From the NCBI GenBank assembly GCA_030686995.1, contig CM060708.1:257160044-257224043 (forward strand): 64,000 nt of DNA. Reading direction: 5' to 3'. This document shows positions 53,675 through 64,000 of this stretch, one piece after another. Each line of letters begins with the position of its first letter. The stretch's first letter is position 1. A program made the translations under genes and the position numbers. The DNA is from Artemisia argyi (Eukaryota; Streptophyta; Magnoliopsida; Asterales; Asteraceae). Below the pieces are notes generated by a model that was not told the origin of the DNA, ran no database searches, and saw nothing but the letters and a program-made list of their open reading frames with translations.

Positions 53675-55077
53675 TGATGCGTGGGAATTGCACCAGGCTT
53701 TACCTCTCAAGGGATCTTGAGAAGCTTACAACCCTCACCAGGCAGTGTACCTGATCGTTGTAGTATAGTATAGTGACAAGTACTGGGGGATTGATCGTTC
53801 AGCTAGGAATAGTGTCGTTAGGATTGAAATTTATCTAACTAGGTCTAAAGGTGAAGGATGATTCTTTTTGTATTTTTATATTTTTTAGAAAGCAAGTAAA
53901 AATCTCGGGTTTGAAGGATTTGGGCGGAATTAGTTGCTAGTCAACTAACCCAATACTAAAGATGCAATCAAAATAAAATACTAAAAATGAAAATAAACTA
54001 AATTATACTAAGGTTGTGAACAATAAGTGGAGAAAATGTGTTTACTTAGATTTCACTACTCCCTAGACATCTTTTACATGTTAATTACTTGTTATAGTTG
54101 CGTGGATGACGGATTGTATTCCTTAATACCATTCATGGGGTGGCGCACTTAACTCCCCAATCCTATGAGCTCTTATCTCCTCCTATGCCATGCCCAACAC
54201 AACCATATGGATTATAAACAGTGGCTCATGCATTAAATACAACCAATAAAAACCTAGTGCACATCAGTTCATGTTTCCTAAGACGTTCAAGCATGTTACC
54301 ATTTGGAGATCTGCCAGTTTTCTTAAGCCTAACATCGAATTCATTCATCCAATACAATTATAAACAAGTAATCAACACATAATTAACATCTAGGTTTCAT
54401 TAAATCCAAGCAAACACAAGATAGATCTAGCCTAGCATGATGGAATTAAGACAAGAACAAGATATAGACAACCAACACATAGACATATTGATTGAATTAA
54501 AAGAATACTTATCTCAATTACACATGAAAGGTATCAAGGGCTTAGAACCCTTGAAAAACCTATAAAATTCGCACCAAGTTCGTACTTAGGGTTTCTACAA
54601 AACTTCTCTCCTTAATGTGTGAAAATTAGAAAAATATATATAGGAAATAGGGTCTGACGGCGTCAAGACAAATCTTGTGACGCCGTCACCTCGCCGCCAA
54701 AATATTTCTCGGACTGCCTTGATCTACTTTTGACGCCGTCATGTGTTATGCATTTCCAGGCCGTCATGAATTTTACTCTTGACGCCCTACTTCGTGATGC
54801 CGTCAAATCTGTACTGGGTCGTCATGGAAATTACTCTTGACGCCGTCAGAAATTCCTTCTTGACGCCGTCACCTACTGTTCCCAGCAAGGAAAATTAAGA
54901 CTTTGGCGTTTTCTTCACTTTTATGCTCCAAAAACGTCTGAATTGCTTCCTTTTCCAGATTTCTCTCCCAAAGTACCTAAAATCACAAAAGGAACGATTT
55001 AGGGCAATATTTGATCAAATAAATTCAATTCCGGGCTTAAATGACCCCCTAAAAGTGGTTCATTTTTCGCCTCATCA
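53675..55077 (-). repeat. 3' LTR of the gypsy-type element (minus strand)
   Basis: On the plus strand the block begins TGATGCGTGGG and ends GCCTCATCA. On the minus strand it therefore starts TGATGAGGCG, the usual start of Tat/Athila-like LTRs, right after a PPT-like AAGTGTAAGGG. It contains at least six TGACGCCGTCA-like sites (54653-54875). The outer end is set only by TG...CA. The partner LTR would lie beyond the right edge. Confidence 0.55.
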
Positions 55078-55110
55078 TATACCCTTACACTTGAGATTTG
55101 CTTGTCCTCA
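55078..55110 (-). other. Polypurine tract region of the gypsy element
   Basis: On the minus strand CTTGAGGACAAGCAAATCTC leads into AAGTGTAAGGG and then the LTR. The GAGGACAAGCAA...GGG phrase is a common pre-PPT signature of plant Athila/Tat elements. Confidence 0.55.
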
Positions 55111-55594
55111 AGTAAATGCGCTTTTATTCTACTCAAAATACAAGTTAGGGGTCATTTAACACTAATATAAAAGTAATTACAACAAATAATCGTTCCACTA
55201 AAGACCAATAGACAAGCACGGAGGTCATACACTAGCACCTCACAAATAGTGTTTAGATACTCACATCTCTCGGGTGTAATAAAGTATAGATTACAATATG
55301 GAAACGGAAGATATCTCTCACTACCTGTCATAGCAAAATAGATTACCATAGGCTTGGGAAAGGATCAAACCTCCACCACAGGGCGTAAGCACCTAGGATA
55401 AACTATCAAAGAGGTCTTTTAAAGGGTTGTAACGTTAGGTGTAGGGATATAAAATACACGGTTTTGTTGGATAAAAGAAGTTTTTACTGGTGGCGAGTTA
55501 ACAATCTTAGTTAATTACATGTACAATATGGCGTTTTTTTTATTTATTTTTTATTTTTTTATTTTTATTTTTATTTTTATTTATTTTTTTTTCT

Positions 55595-55643
<49 letters not shown>

Positions 55644-57487
55644 ATACACTCTTACCATCCAAAATATTACATCATAGGGAATGGAAATTCCCCTTACACT
55701 TGAATTTTTACATACTTTACAATAAACTAATCTAATGACACGAATTAAGATAATCAAAACACTTGGAGTACTTTTAAGATTAACGTACATATGGGGGTAA
55801 TATATTAAGTTCTTCCCCATTACTCTATAACATTAGTACTTTACCCATGAGTCCCAATCGTCCCAAAACAATATGTACAAGGATATGACTCGACTTAGCA
55901 ACCATGTAATCAATTAGATAGTTAACTTAAGGTTTAACAAATAACAATAATGCACTAAAAATGAGCGCATACACGGAAGGCTAAGGCGATTTGGGTGTAC
56001 ATTTAAGTGGGGTGTAACAAATTCTTCCTTTAAGTAAGATGCTTAAAGTTAGAAACGAAAAGATAGGCTCGGAGGGGTGTACTAGGGGTTTCGTGTACTA
56101 AAAATGAGTACAACGCTAAGGGTGTGGGAAAATTAGTTGACTTAACTAGCCAAGTAATATGACTTAAATGGTCAAGTAATTATAATACGGGTTTAACACA
56201 AGGGTGATCCTAATGCCTCTTATCATGTAGTAAATCCTACTACACGAATGTAGTCTCACTAGCGGTCTCGGGATGCATCACTAACGCAAGTTCTAAAATC
56301 TAAAGGCTACCGGTACACTCATAAGCACTAATAGTAAATGTTTTTCCTATCAAATCTAAAGGCGAACCTCACATATTTGGGTGAAAAATTTTTCTAAATA
56401 TACGGTTATGTGCTAGTCATACAATCTCCTATCCATGAGACGCTTGCTATGGCTAAAGTTTCACTCCTAAATGTTGTAAAAAATTTTAAATTTTGCGCTA
56501 AAATTACACTAACAAGTATTTCTCATAGTTTTATTACACATCTACCATTAAACAAAATAATCTCAAGCGAAAGTGCATATGTAATGTATCATCTTTTTAC
56601 CCTCCCCTTACACTTAAGATGAACATTGTCCCCAATGTTCAAGTAAAGAATGTAAAAGTTAAAAAATAAAAAGAATGAAATCAAATACTCTCCTGATTCG
56701 CTCGGTATGGATAATAAGATGGCCAGGTTAGATCTTCCTCCAAGTAAATGAATAATCAAAGCTTCCCTTCCAGAATATAAATCATCTTCTTGTCATACAT
56801 AACCTGTAAATCCTGAGAAAATAGACAAGACAACCTTGCGTAAAATCGGCGGCATCCTATATAAGTTACTAAATCCTAGAAAACAAAATAAGATATAATG
56901 TTTGTGGAATGAAGTTTGCAGATTTCCTGGAGATTATAAAACTTAATAATTCACAAAAACCATAAGACTCCGTTAGAAAAACAAAACCGGTAAAATTTCC
57001 AGATTTTTACACGTGACGCCGTCAAGTGTTAACTCTTGACGCCGTCAGAAGTGACCTGCAGAAATTCTTATGTTAAGTTTCCGGAAAATTTCTGGAAAAA
57101 CTTGGTCCTACTTCCTGGAAAATCCTGCAAAACTTCATTATGACTCAATACAAGCATTTGACTCTAATAAGTACTAATATACATGTTCATTTAATATTGT
57201 GGAGAATCATGATCGGTTTGTTTCTTAAAAACATATTTGGGGTTTCCCCTTACACTTATCTTTTGCAAAAATACTTTTAGGTGGAGTTAAGACTAGGCCA
57301 AAACAACAAAGTAAAGTATTTCCACTATTTAGTTTAGAAACATGATCAACCAACAATAAAAATAAAGCATGCATACGGAAGCAAATAACAAACAAATAAA
57401 ATAAAATCACACAAAACATAGGTTGCCTCCCAAGAAGCGCTTTTCTTTATTTACGAGTCTTGTAGCTAGACTCAAGGTCATGGGTTA
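55111..57487 (-). other. Non-coding interior of the gypsy element
   Basis: 2.4 kb between protease and PPT with no reverse transcriptase, RNase H or integrase frame on either strand. It holds a T/A low-complexity block (55530-55641), several CCCCTTACACTT phrases (about 55686, 56607 and 57246), two TTGACGCCGTCA-like sites at 57013-57048, and TTGGGAGGCAACC (minus strand, 57420-57432), a motif that usually follows the gag-protease frame in this lineage. Confidence 0.55.
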
Positions 57488-58093
57488 CTACGTGACCTCT
57501 TCGTTGGTTCCATTCTCTAGGTCGTCTTCTAAACCAGCTTTGTATTCCAGACCTAGTTGCAAGCATTCTTTGTAGAAACCAAGCATCCTATTCTTTACAT
57601 ACTCTACTCCTCTACGTCTATCCTCCTCATTCCTATAATAAGCTGCTTGCTTGTGTTCTTTTTCGAAATTAGAGAGAAGGCGGTATTGCTCAATCTTGTA
57701 GGGCATTTGATAGGCAACCTCATCATTCTCTTTCTTGAATCTAACTATCTCTAAAGTCGGATCATAACTCATCCTAGTGGCCTCAACAAATGGTCTTCCA
57801 AATATTATTTGGCTTAGGCAAGCATCTATCACCGGACGAGTGTCTTCAACTATCATAAAATCGATCTCATAGGTGAGATTCCCTATAATCACATGTAATC
57901 CCTTCACTCTTCCTACAAAATTACTTATCAAATTCCTATTGGGCATCATCCTAAAATTAAGTTGCTTCTTCATCACCCAATTGTAGTAAGTCCTAGTCAT
58001 GATGTTCACGGGGGATCTAGGGTCGATGTAAGCTTTCCATATATGCATGTGCCCGATATTGCATGGTATGTTAATGTTAGAGGGGTCTCCCAT
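57488..58093 (-). pseudogene. Gypsy (Athila/Tat-like) aspartic-protease region
   Basis: A ~200-codon frame in the family order: GDPSNINIPCNIGH, then YIDPRSPVNIMTRTYYNW. The active-site region, DLxSPVN-type in related elements, reads DPRSP here. FGRPFVEATRM and NEEDRRRGVEYVKNR follow, before TGA. It lies one frame away from the gag frame at about 58080-58095, so a single indel separates them. No polymerase follows. Confidence 0.75.
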
Positions 58094-59330
58094 TTTGATA
58101 AGGGGGTTCCAAGGATATATGGTCTCTCGGGACTATCGAATAAATCCTTATGGTATTCCCGTTCTTCCTCGGTGGGCAACTTATCAAAGTACTTTTCTAT
58201 AGGCTCTACCTCCTCTAATTCCTCTCCCCTATTAACCTCAACTTCCCTACTCTCATACTTAGTCTCGGCTTCTACTCTAACTTCATTCTTGTTACTCTCT
58301 TCTATCTCCTTATCTATTGGCTTAATGGTGACAACATTGACAAAGTGGACATGTTTGGATGATGAGGGGTCCTTAATTTGGATTCCGTTATTGGTGTCCC
58401 TAGTGTCCTTCCTAGGTGTGACTAACGCTTGGTTGTTGAGGGCTTTCAACAAGTTGTCAATCTTGTTGGTCATCTCCGTTTGTTGTTGATTGAATTCGGT
58501 TTCCAACCTAGCTATGCGAGCTTCTTGAGATGCCATAAACTTTGACATCAATCCTTCAAGATTGTTGGTACTACCATAGTTGTTAGAAGGATTGTTGTTG
58601 AAAGTACGGTTGGAGGGTGGACCGTTCGGTTGGTAATGATTAGGCGGATTGGAAGAATTGGGTTGATTTTGTTTCCACCTAAGGTTTGGGTGATTTTTCC
58701 AAGAGGGGTTGTATGAATCACCGTAAGGGTTCGGCTTGGGTTTGAAAGTGTACCACTTATCTCCTGCTTCGTCGGTACGCGTGGATGCGTAGTCCGCAAA
58801 AGCTGTTCCGGGGAGTTCCACACAATCACGAGTGTCGTGGGGACCACTACATAATTCGCATGAAGAAGTGATTTTGTTCACTTGGCTTGAAGGCTTAGGA
58901 GCTTCGTAAGATTTCATAAGAAACTTGACTTGGTCCTCAAGTTCCATGATCCTACGGTCAGAAGTGCTAGAATTGTTCGAAGGCAAAGATATTGCCTTGA
59001 CCGTTTTGTTCAAATCACGGGGATCATTCCAACTTTCGTTGTCATAGAGAGCAAGATCTTCTATGAGTTCCCATGATTGTTCCGCACTTAGATCACGTAG
59101 CTTACCACCGGCCGATTGGTCAATGGCTCGCTTCGTGGAGATATCGATATGGTCATAAAAAATTTGGACTTGGAGCCAAAGATCTATGCCATGATGAGGG
59201 ACTTTTTGGAGTAAGTCCTTGAAACGAGTCCATGCTTCATAAAGAGATTCATTTTGACGTTGTTGGAACATCAAGATGTCATTTCTAAGCTTAGTAGTTC
59301 TCCCCGGTGGGAAAAATTGAGCAAGGAAAC
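58006..59330 (-). pseudogene. gag: Gypsy (Athila/Tat-like) Gag, 5' end cut by the SIRE insertion
   Basis: The frame has the retrotransposon gag core (FFPPGRTTKLRNDI, ESLYEAWTRFKDLLQKVPHH), a CX2C-type CELCSGPHDTRDCVEL zinc-knuckle region, an Asn/Pro-rich linker, a coiled coil (EARIARLETEFNQQQTEM) and an acidic C-terminus. Coding upstream of 59331 is replaced by LTR sequence, so the apparent ATG at 59358 and its first nine residues belong to the inserted LTR. The true start lies on the far side of the SIRE copy, beyond the window. The overlap with the protease frame reflects a frameshift. Confidence 0.85.
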
Positions 59331-60763
59331 TGTTAATACAAATATCGCCTAAAAACATTATTTATATTTTACGATCTTTGCTAAGTTTTAATAATGACAA
59401 AGTATGAAGTTTAGCTATAAGTAAATCATCACTTTAAGTGTTTAAGTCTTGTTTAACTAAGGTTAACATTTCCTTTTAAACAAAACATTGTTTTTACTTC
59501 TTAAACTAAAATGAGTCTTGTCACATCATATTTATTTCTTAATATAGTAAGGTCACATCACATTTAGGGCAAGTTTTGTCACTATGCATTTATGGAAAGA
59601 AATGTGTTTGACTAGCTTTGATGTTGCTTACAAGCTTTGTATTTGACTTGATTTAAGTGATGTGGCATTGTTTGGTTGCTAGGAGTTATTAGACAAGACC
59701 TTGTTTGGTTTGAAGAGTTATTGCAAAAACCTACTGCAGACCCGACGGTACCCTGGGGGTACACGGGCAGAACCCATCTGAGGGTTCCGCCTGATCCGCC
59801 AAGCAAGCAGTGTGGTGTGCTATAAATACCAAGCCATAACTTGATTTTTGGCTAACTCTTTTAGGACATATATTCACATACTCTCTCAACTAACTTAGTA
59901 ACCTTTTGATTTGTGATTCTCTTATGTAGCAAGGAACTTCACAAGATCATTCAAGAAGTTACAAGCTTCAACTTTAAAGTTGCAAGTTTTGATAGCTTGG
60001 TCATGTATAAGCTTTGGTAGTTTATACTTCATGTGTGTCATGTATGTAGAAGTTATAGGTTAGTATTTTAGGCCTCAAAATACAAAGAGTGTTGGGAGTT
60101 GTTGTACCCTAGTAAAAGAACTAACGGGAGTGGTTGTACCCTTGGTAAAGAACTCGACATCTAGCTTTGTGTCGGTAAAAGTGTAAGCGACGAATGGGAG
60201 TGGTTGTACCCTTGTAAAAGAACTCGACATCTAGCTTAGTGTCGGTAAAAGTGTAAGCGACGTTGTAAAGGTTTTCTCCGCCGGTGAAAGGAGCTTGTTG
60301 ATTAGTGCTTATAACTCTCGAGTTGGAAACTCGGGGCGTGGATGTAGGGCAAGGAAAAAGAGTCCTTGTAGCCGAACCACGATAAACAATCGTGTTGTGG
60401 TTTGATCGTTTCTTTCTTTATCTTTGCTTATTACATGTTGTCTTTTAGTTACAATTGCTAATCACATATAAAGCTTTCCAAAAGAATTAAAACAAGTAAA
60501 GTTGTACTTATATCTTGAAACAAATGTAAAGCTTTTCAAAGAACTAAAACAAGCAAAGTTAGGATCATCACAAGTAAAGCTTTTCAAAGTATGAAACAAG
60601 TAAAGTTAGAATTGTTATTCACATGAAAAGCTTTTCAAAGAATCAAACATATAAAGTTGTGTTTATATCTTTAAGCAAACGTAAGGTTTCTAAAAGGATA
60701 TTTAAGCTAAATAAGAATCGAAAAAGCGGTAAACTATTCAACCCCCCCTTCTAGTTTTCCACA
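59331..60763 (+). repeat. 5' LTR of the second SIRE-type element (expanded)
   Basis: 1433 bp against 1133 bp in the intact copy. It keeps module copy 6 (59734-59810), GCTATAAATACC, and the TAGTTTTCCACA end. The extra length comes from a ~67-bp tandem duplication (60128-60262, GGGAGTGGTTGTACCCTTG...GTAAGCGACG) and a ~50-60-bp repeat array at 60465-60655 (AAGCTTTTCAAAGAAC-type units, four copies). Confidence 0.9.
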
Positions 60764-60765
60764 AT

Positions 60766-60779
60766 TGGCATCAAGAGCT
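60766..60779 (+). other. Degraded primer binding site
   Basis: TGGCATCAAGAGC, two bases after the LTR end; a changed form of TGGTATCAGAGC. Confidence 0.75.
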
Positions 60780-60833
60780 ACGTTACTCAAGATCTTTAAA
60801 ATAGAATGTATTTTAAAACTTGGATCGATCCAT

Positions 60834-61780
60834 GGATTTTGAAAATCTCAAAGAAGGGCAACCTATTCAAAACCCACCGCTATTTGAAAAAGAAAACTTA
60901 CTTGAGTGAAAAAGTAATTTTGAAAAATATGTGAAATCAATTGATCAAGATCTTTGGCATACTAATTCTTTTGGTGATCTCAAACCAAAGAAAACAAGTT
61001 TTAGAAAACCAAGATAACTATCTTAAACTTGATAAAAATACTAAAGCTAAAACAATGATTTATAAAGCTTTAGTACCAAATATGAAAGAATGTATTTTTG
61101 TTAAATGGCTAATGATATTTGGAAAAATATGTCAAGTCAAAGATGATCAATGTGATCTTACATATGAATTAGAAGTGTTAGAAAAACTAATTGATAGACA
61201 CTTAGTAGAAGTTAATACATGTGCTACTAGTTTAAATGTTTTTAATGAAGGTACAAGTGAAGATGATTACTCATGTCATGCTCGTTATGGACTTACTTGT
61301 GATTCATGGAATAACACGTATGAAGATGAAGCCAATCATCCGGTTTGTGATTCTAAACTAGATAAAACATCAAGCAAGGTACACTTTGAAACCAAACACA
61401 TTTGCTTTGACAAATTTATCCTAGAGTTTTCTAAACTAGAAAATGAGTCTAAAACGTTTATGCAACATGGACCTAAAAACTATCTTCAAGAAAGAATCTT
61501 CAAAATCTTTTGAGAAAATCTTTGAAAAGGAAATCTTGTTAGAAGATAAAATGTCAAGAATTGAGAGTAATGTTGAAATTAATCTAGAATGTATATTATG
61601 TCTAGATTACAAACATGAGATTAAAATGCAAAATGAGAAAGGAAAAATTATTAGTTAAATTTGATGAAAGCTCAAAATCTTTTGAAAGATTGTTGAGGAG
61701 TCAAAGGTTGTTTAAAGATAAAACCGGATTAGGACTTAACTCAAAAGCACCATTAACTAATAAAACAAAAGCAAGTAAAA
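60834..61780 (+). pseudogene. Decayed SIRE gag
   Basis: Starts ATGGATTTTGAAAATCTC, parallel to the intact gag start, but a TGA comes at about 60907 and the frame shifts repeatedly. A stretch 60941-61513 is open yet low in similarity. Near 61690-61730 DKTGLGLNSK parallels the FDKTGLGFMK segment of the gag-pol linker. The zinc knuckle is not recognisable. Confidence 0.7.
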
Positions 61781-62439
61781 TTTGTCTAACCTAGAAGAGA
61801 GACTTAGAGATAATTCTATCTCTAATAGAAACTCATGATAGAAGAATTAAGATTATCATGCTCTATGCTTTTATATGATTGTCTAACCTTCTTGGATACA
61901 TGAGTAATTGAGTTTCTAAGCGTGTCGTCAAACCAAGACTCTACGCGTTGTGTTTTTCCTCTTGATAGCATCTCTATGCAATTTAAAAGGTACACATTAC
62001 TTAAACTTGACTTTAATAGTCTCTTGATTCTAAGCATTATGTGTTAGAATATGTGTTATTAGTAATACTCTAAAAGTGTTTACTTGCTATTTAGTAATAA
62101 CTAGGATTAGATTCTATGCAACAAGAAAATTCGTCTTTAGTACTAGTAGGAGATATAAGGTGCTTTAGTTCTTTAACCATCAAGAGATAAACACGAGAAA
62201 CTCTTGAGTGAGTCTCACTCAACTCTTGCTTACAAGTGAGCTAACTAAGAATTTCCTAAGTGTTAAAATGTCTAACACTTTTGTGATGCTTGCAAAACAA
62301 ACCTTTGTTAAATAACATTCTCAAACACCATACTTTGAGTCTTAAATTGTGTTTTTCTTCAATCACTCCTTTATGATAATCTCACATAAAACACACAAGG
62401 TGAAATAAATCACATTAGCATATATTAGGATGTGTGAAA
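61781..62439. other. Unassigned interior of the decayed element
   Basis: No recognisable domain. An inverted phrase around 61810-61860 (TCTATCTCTAATAGAAACTC, ATGATAGAAGAATTAAG) and AT-rich sequence. It probably replaces the deleted protease-integrase part. Confidence 0.35.
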
Positions 62440-63190
62440 GAAAACCCAAAGAGTCGAGGAGTCGTTGAATATGACATTTAACGAGTGATCTCCTCCTTCT
62501 ATGATATCATCTTTGGTAGATGATAACTTAGTCGAAAGTCCAATGATGTCAAGACAAGCATGGAGTAAAAGTACAAAACAACATCTTCTCACCTTGAGTT
62601 AAACATTGAATCAAGCAAAATTGACATTAGCTATAAAACTTGATTTAGAGGTCATGGTTGTGTCTAAACAAGTTCAACAAAAACAATCTTTTTTTTTTTA
62701 ATTTAGAATAAAACAACTAATGAAACGAAATTGATATTTCAAAGTAATCAAGTGAGTATAGTGTGAATTTTTGAAAGACCTTTTGATAATAAAAGCAAGC
62801 CACAAAAGCAAGGGATTTTAACTTAAAGACATTCCTAGTTGCTCTCTTGTTCTCAATGGTTAAGTTATTGATGACTTATCAAGAATGAGATTAGTAAATC
62901 CGTAGGTAAAACTAAATGTAGAGAAATGTTTGAAAGACTACTTGTTCTCATAACAATTAGATCCAACATTATGTTTAGTTTTTGTCTATGTGCTCGTGTT
63001 AAAGAAGATCCTAAAACAACTCTCTAGTTGAACCTATTTGGATACATCATTAAGTACTACACAACTCAAATTATGGTCTCCTAAAAGAACGGGAATAGAA
63101 ACCATAGTGTTTGACAAATGGAATTATGTCGGTAATAAGTTGATAAGAAAAGCTCAAGTGGTACTTGTACTTTTATGCTTACTTACCCAA
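62440..63190 (+). pseudogene. Decayed pol remnants (integrase end and RT-RNase H)
   Basis: 62450-62530 parallels 22886-22985 of the intact copy (AGAGTCGAGGAGTCGTTGAA, TTGGTAGATGATAACTTAG). 62945-63175 parallels 24085-24310 (ACATTATGTTTAG, AACGGGAATAGAAACCATAG, AAGCTCAAGTGGTACTTG). Many stops and indels; about 1 kb of RT is missing between them. Confidence 0.7.
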
Positions 63191-63598
63191 TGATTCTCCA
63201 AAACGCGTATGACTCTCAAATTAGTATCGAATGGAGAAGCACATCAACAAGCTTCGCTTGAACAAGCAAACTCGCATCAACAACGGAATTCATCTTATCA
63301 ACATTGCTATACCTTCAACAAAGGAAGCATCGACTTCAGCGACAATTCAATCCATTATGTTCTTTATTGACATATTGTGATCCATCATCATCGCCTTGGT
63401 AAGATTGTTCATTGAGGAACGTCTTAACTAAGAAAGTCTTCTACGTTAACTATTTCATCATCACGTTATCAAAATCTCTTGAATGAAAAACATTCATCAT
63501 CCCTAGGCTTAGTCAAGGACTCATAAGACCTAAAACCATAGTTTTGAACATTAGGATAAAACCACAAAAAATCAAAACAATTTCTTTTGAGTTTTTCC

Positions 63599-63833
63599 CT
63601 GCAGAACCCACGGAACCTTCAGACTATACGGGCGGAACCCATTTTTTGGTTCCGCCTGGTCCGCCAAACCTCAGAATGTTTTAAACTCTTTATTTCAAAG
63701 CCAAACACCCTATTAAGTCTTAACAAAAAAACTAACAAACAGCATCACCCTCTCTAAAACACATATCCTCACGAAATTTAGGGCTTCTAATCCAATCTCT
63801 TCCAATCCAACTAACTTTGTAAGTATTCTAATC
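63599..63833 (+). promoter_or_regulatory. Module copy 7, leader and splice donor before lost ORF3
   Basis: The module (CTGCAG, ACGGAACC, GGGCGGAACCC, GGTTCCGCC, TCCGCC, ending CCTCAGAA near 63675) is followed by TTTATTTCAAAG and CCAAACACCC (63701-63710), then CTTT/GTAAGTATTCTAATC (donor GT at 63819). The same order precedes ORF3 in the intact copy. Conservation in an otherwise wrecked element suggests the layout is ancestral. ORF3 itself would lie to the right of the window. Confidence 0.5.
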
Positions 63834-64000
63834 ACAATTACATTTTTAATTTAATCATAACATTTTTGCTTACAATCATTAACTAGAATCTTAGGGCTTT
63901 TGCATAAAACTTCATGATTCATGAAAAACTTGGTGGCTAGTCAATTATGTATTTCATTAAGTTAAGAAATGTATCTTTTCATTGTTACCTTGATTTACCA

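Larger units (their letters stand above)
59331..64000 (+). mobile_element. Second SIRE-type element, decayed and internally deleted (partial)
   Basis: Starts with an LTR of the same family (TGTTAATACAAATATCGCC) inside the gypsy gag, left target bases GAAAC (59326-59330). The interior keeps PBS, gag, a late integrase piece (62440-62560), RNase H traces (62895-63180), module copy 7 (63599-63675) and the ORF3 leader donor. Frames are full of stops, and most of protease, integrase and RT is gone. It runs off the right edge. It is clearly older than the copy at 18.6-30.2 kb. Confidence 0.85.

Noticed and set aside
55581..55820. Minus-strand frame ending in poly-Lys
   Set aside because: Produced by the long T-run at 55600-55641; no other support.

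Overview
The window is eukaryotic nuclear DNA from a flowering plant: AT-rich, intron-containing genes, plant-only gene families (U-box/ARM ligase, VQ-like protein, DUF4228/PADRE protein), nuclear tRNA genes with A and B boxes, and dense nested retrotransposons and MITEs. The Athila/Tat-like gag and protease at 57.5-59.3 kb and the SIRE-type Copia element resemble those common in Asteraceae (Tanacetum/Artemisia-like). That family placement is inference, not proof.

Layout. 0-1.2 kb: edge of a minus-strand LTR element. 2.3-3.0 kb: two-exon DUF4228 gene (minus). 3.2-3.9 kb: PIF/Harbinger element with a broken transposase end. 4.8-5.9 kb: a hAT-like MITE and a poly(A)-tailed insertion. 6.0-8.1 kb: four identical tRNA-Thr(AGT) genes, three in a tandem array of ~340-bp units. 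10.66-11.94 kb: three-exon gene for a charged, probably nuclear protein (minus). 13-30.4 kb: a nested stack in which an old LTR-like repeat was hit by a 2.8-kb solo LTR (TSD AGAAC), a GAGCTC-rich MITE and an 11.6-kb SIRE-type Copia element (TSD ACATG, 1133-bp LTRs). 30.9-41.7 kb: intergenic DNA packed with MITEs, a SINE, LINE tails, Helitron-like termini and microsatellites. 42.7-44.05 kb: intact single-exon U-box/ARM E3 ligase gene (PUB30/31 type). 49.96-50.44 kb: intact single-exon VQ-like gene. 50.7-53.5 kb: MITEs, a tandem TRIM, a Helitron end and a tRNA-like SINE. 53.7-59.3 kb: minus-strand gypsy element with an LTR, a PPT and gag-protease but no visible reverse transcriptase, cut at 59330 by a second, decayed SIRE-type copy that runs off the right edge.

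The host genes (DUF4228, charged nuclear protein, U-box ligase, VQ-like protein, tRNA-Thr cluster) show no shared pathway. Most of the window is transposon history. The most unusual signal is inside the SIRE element. A GC-rich module (GGCGGAACC...GGTTCCGCC, ending CTGCAG) sits just upstream of the LTR TATA box and again at every boundary between open reading frames. The internal copies before ORF3 and ORF4 share downstream promoter-like spacing with the LTR, and ORF3 has an apparent 5' leader intron. This suggests separate internal transcription units within one retrotransposon.
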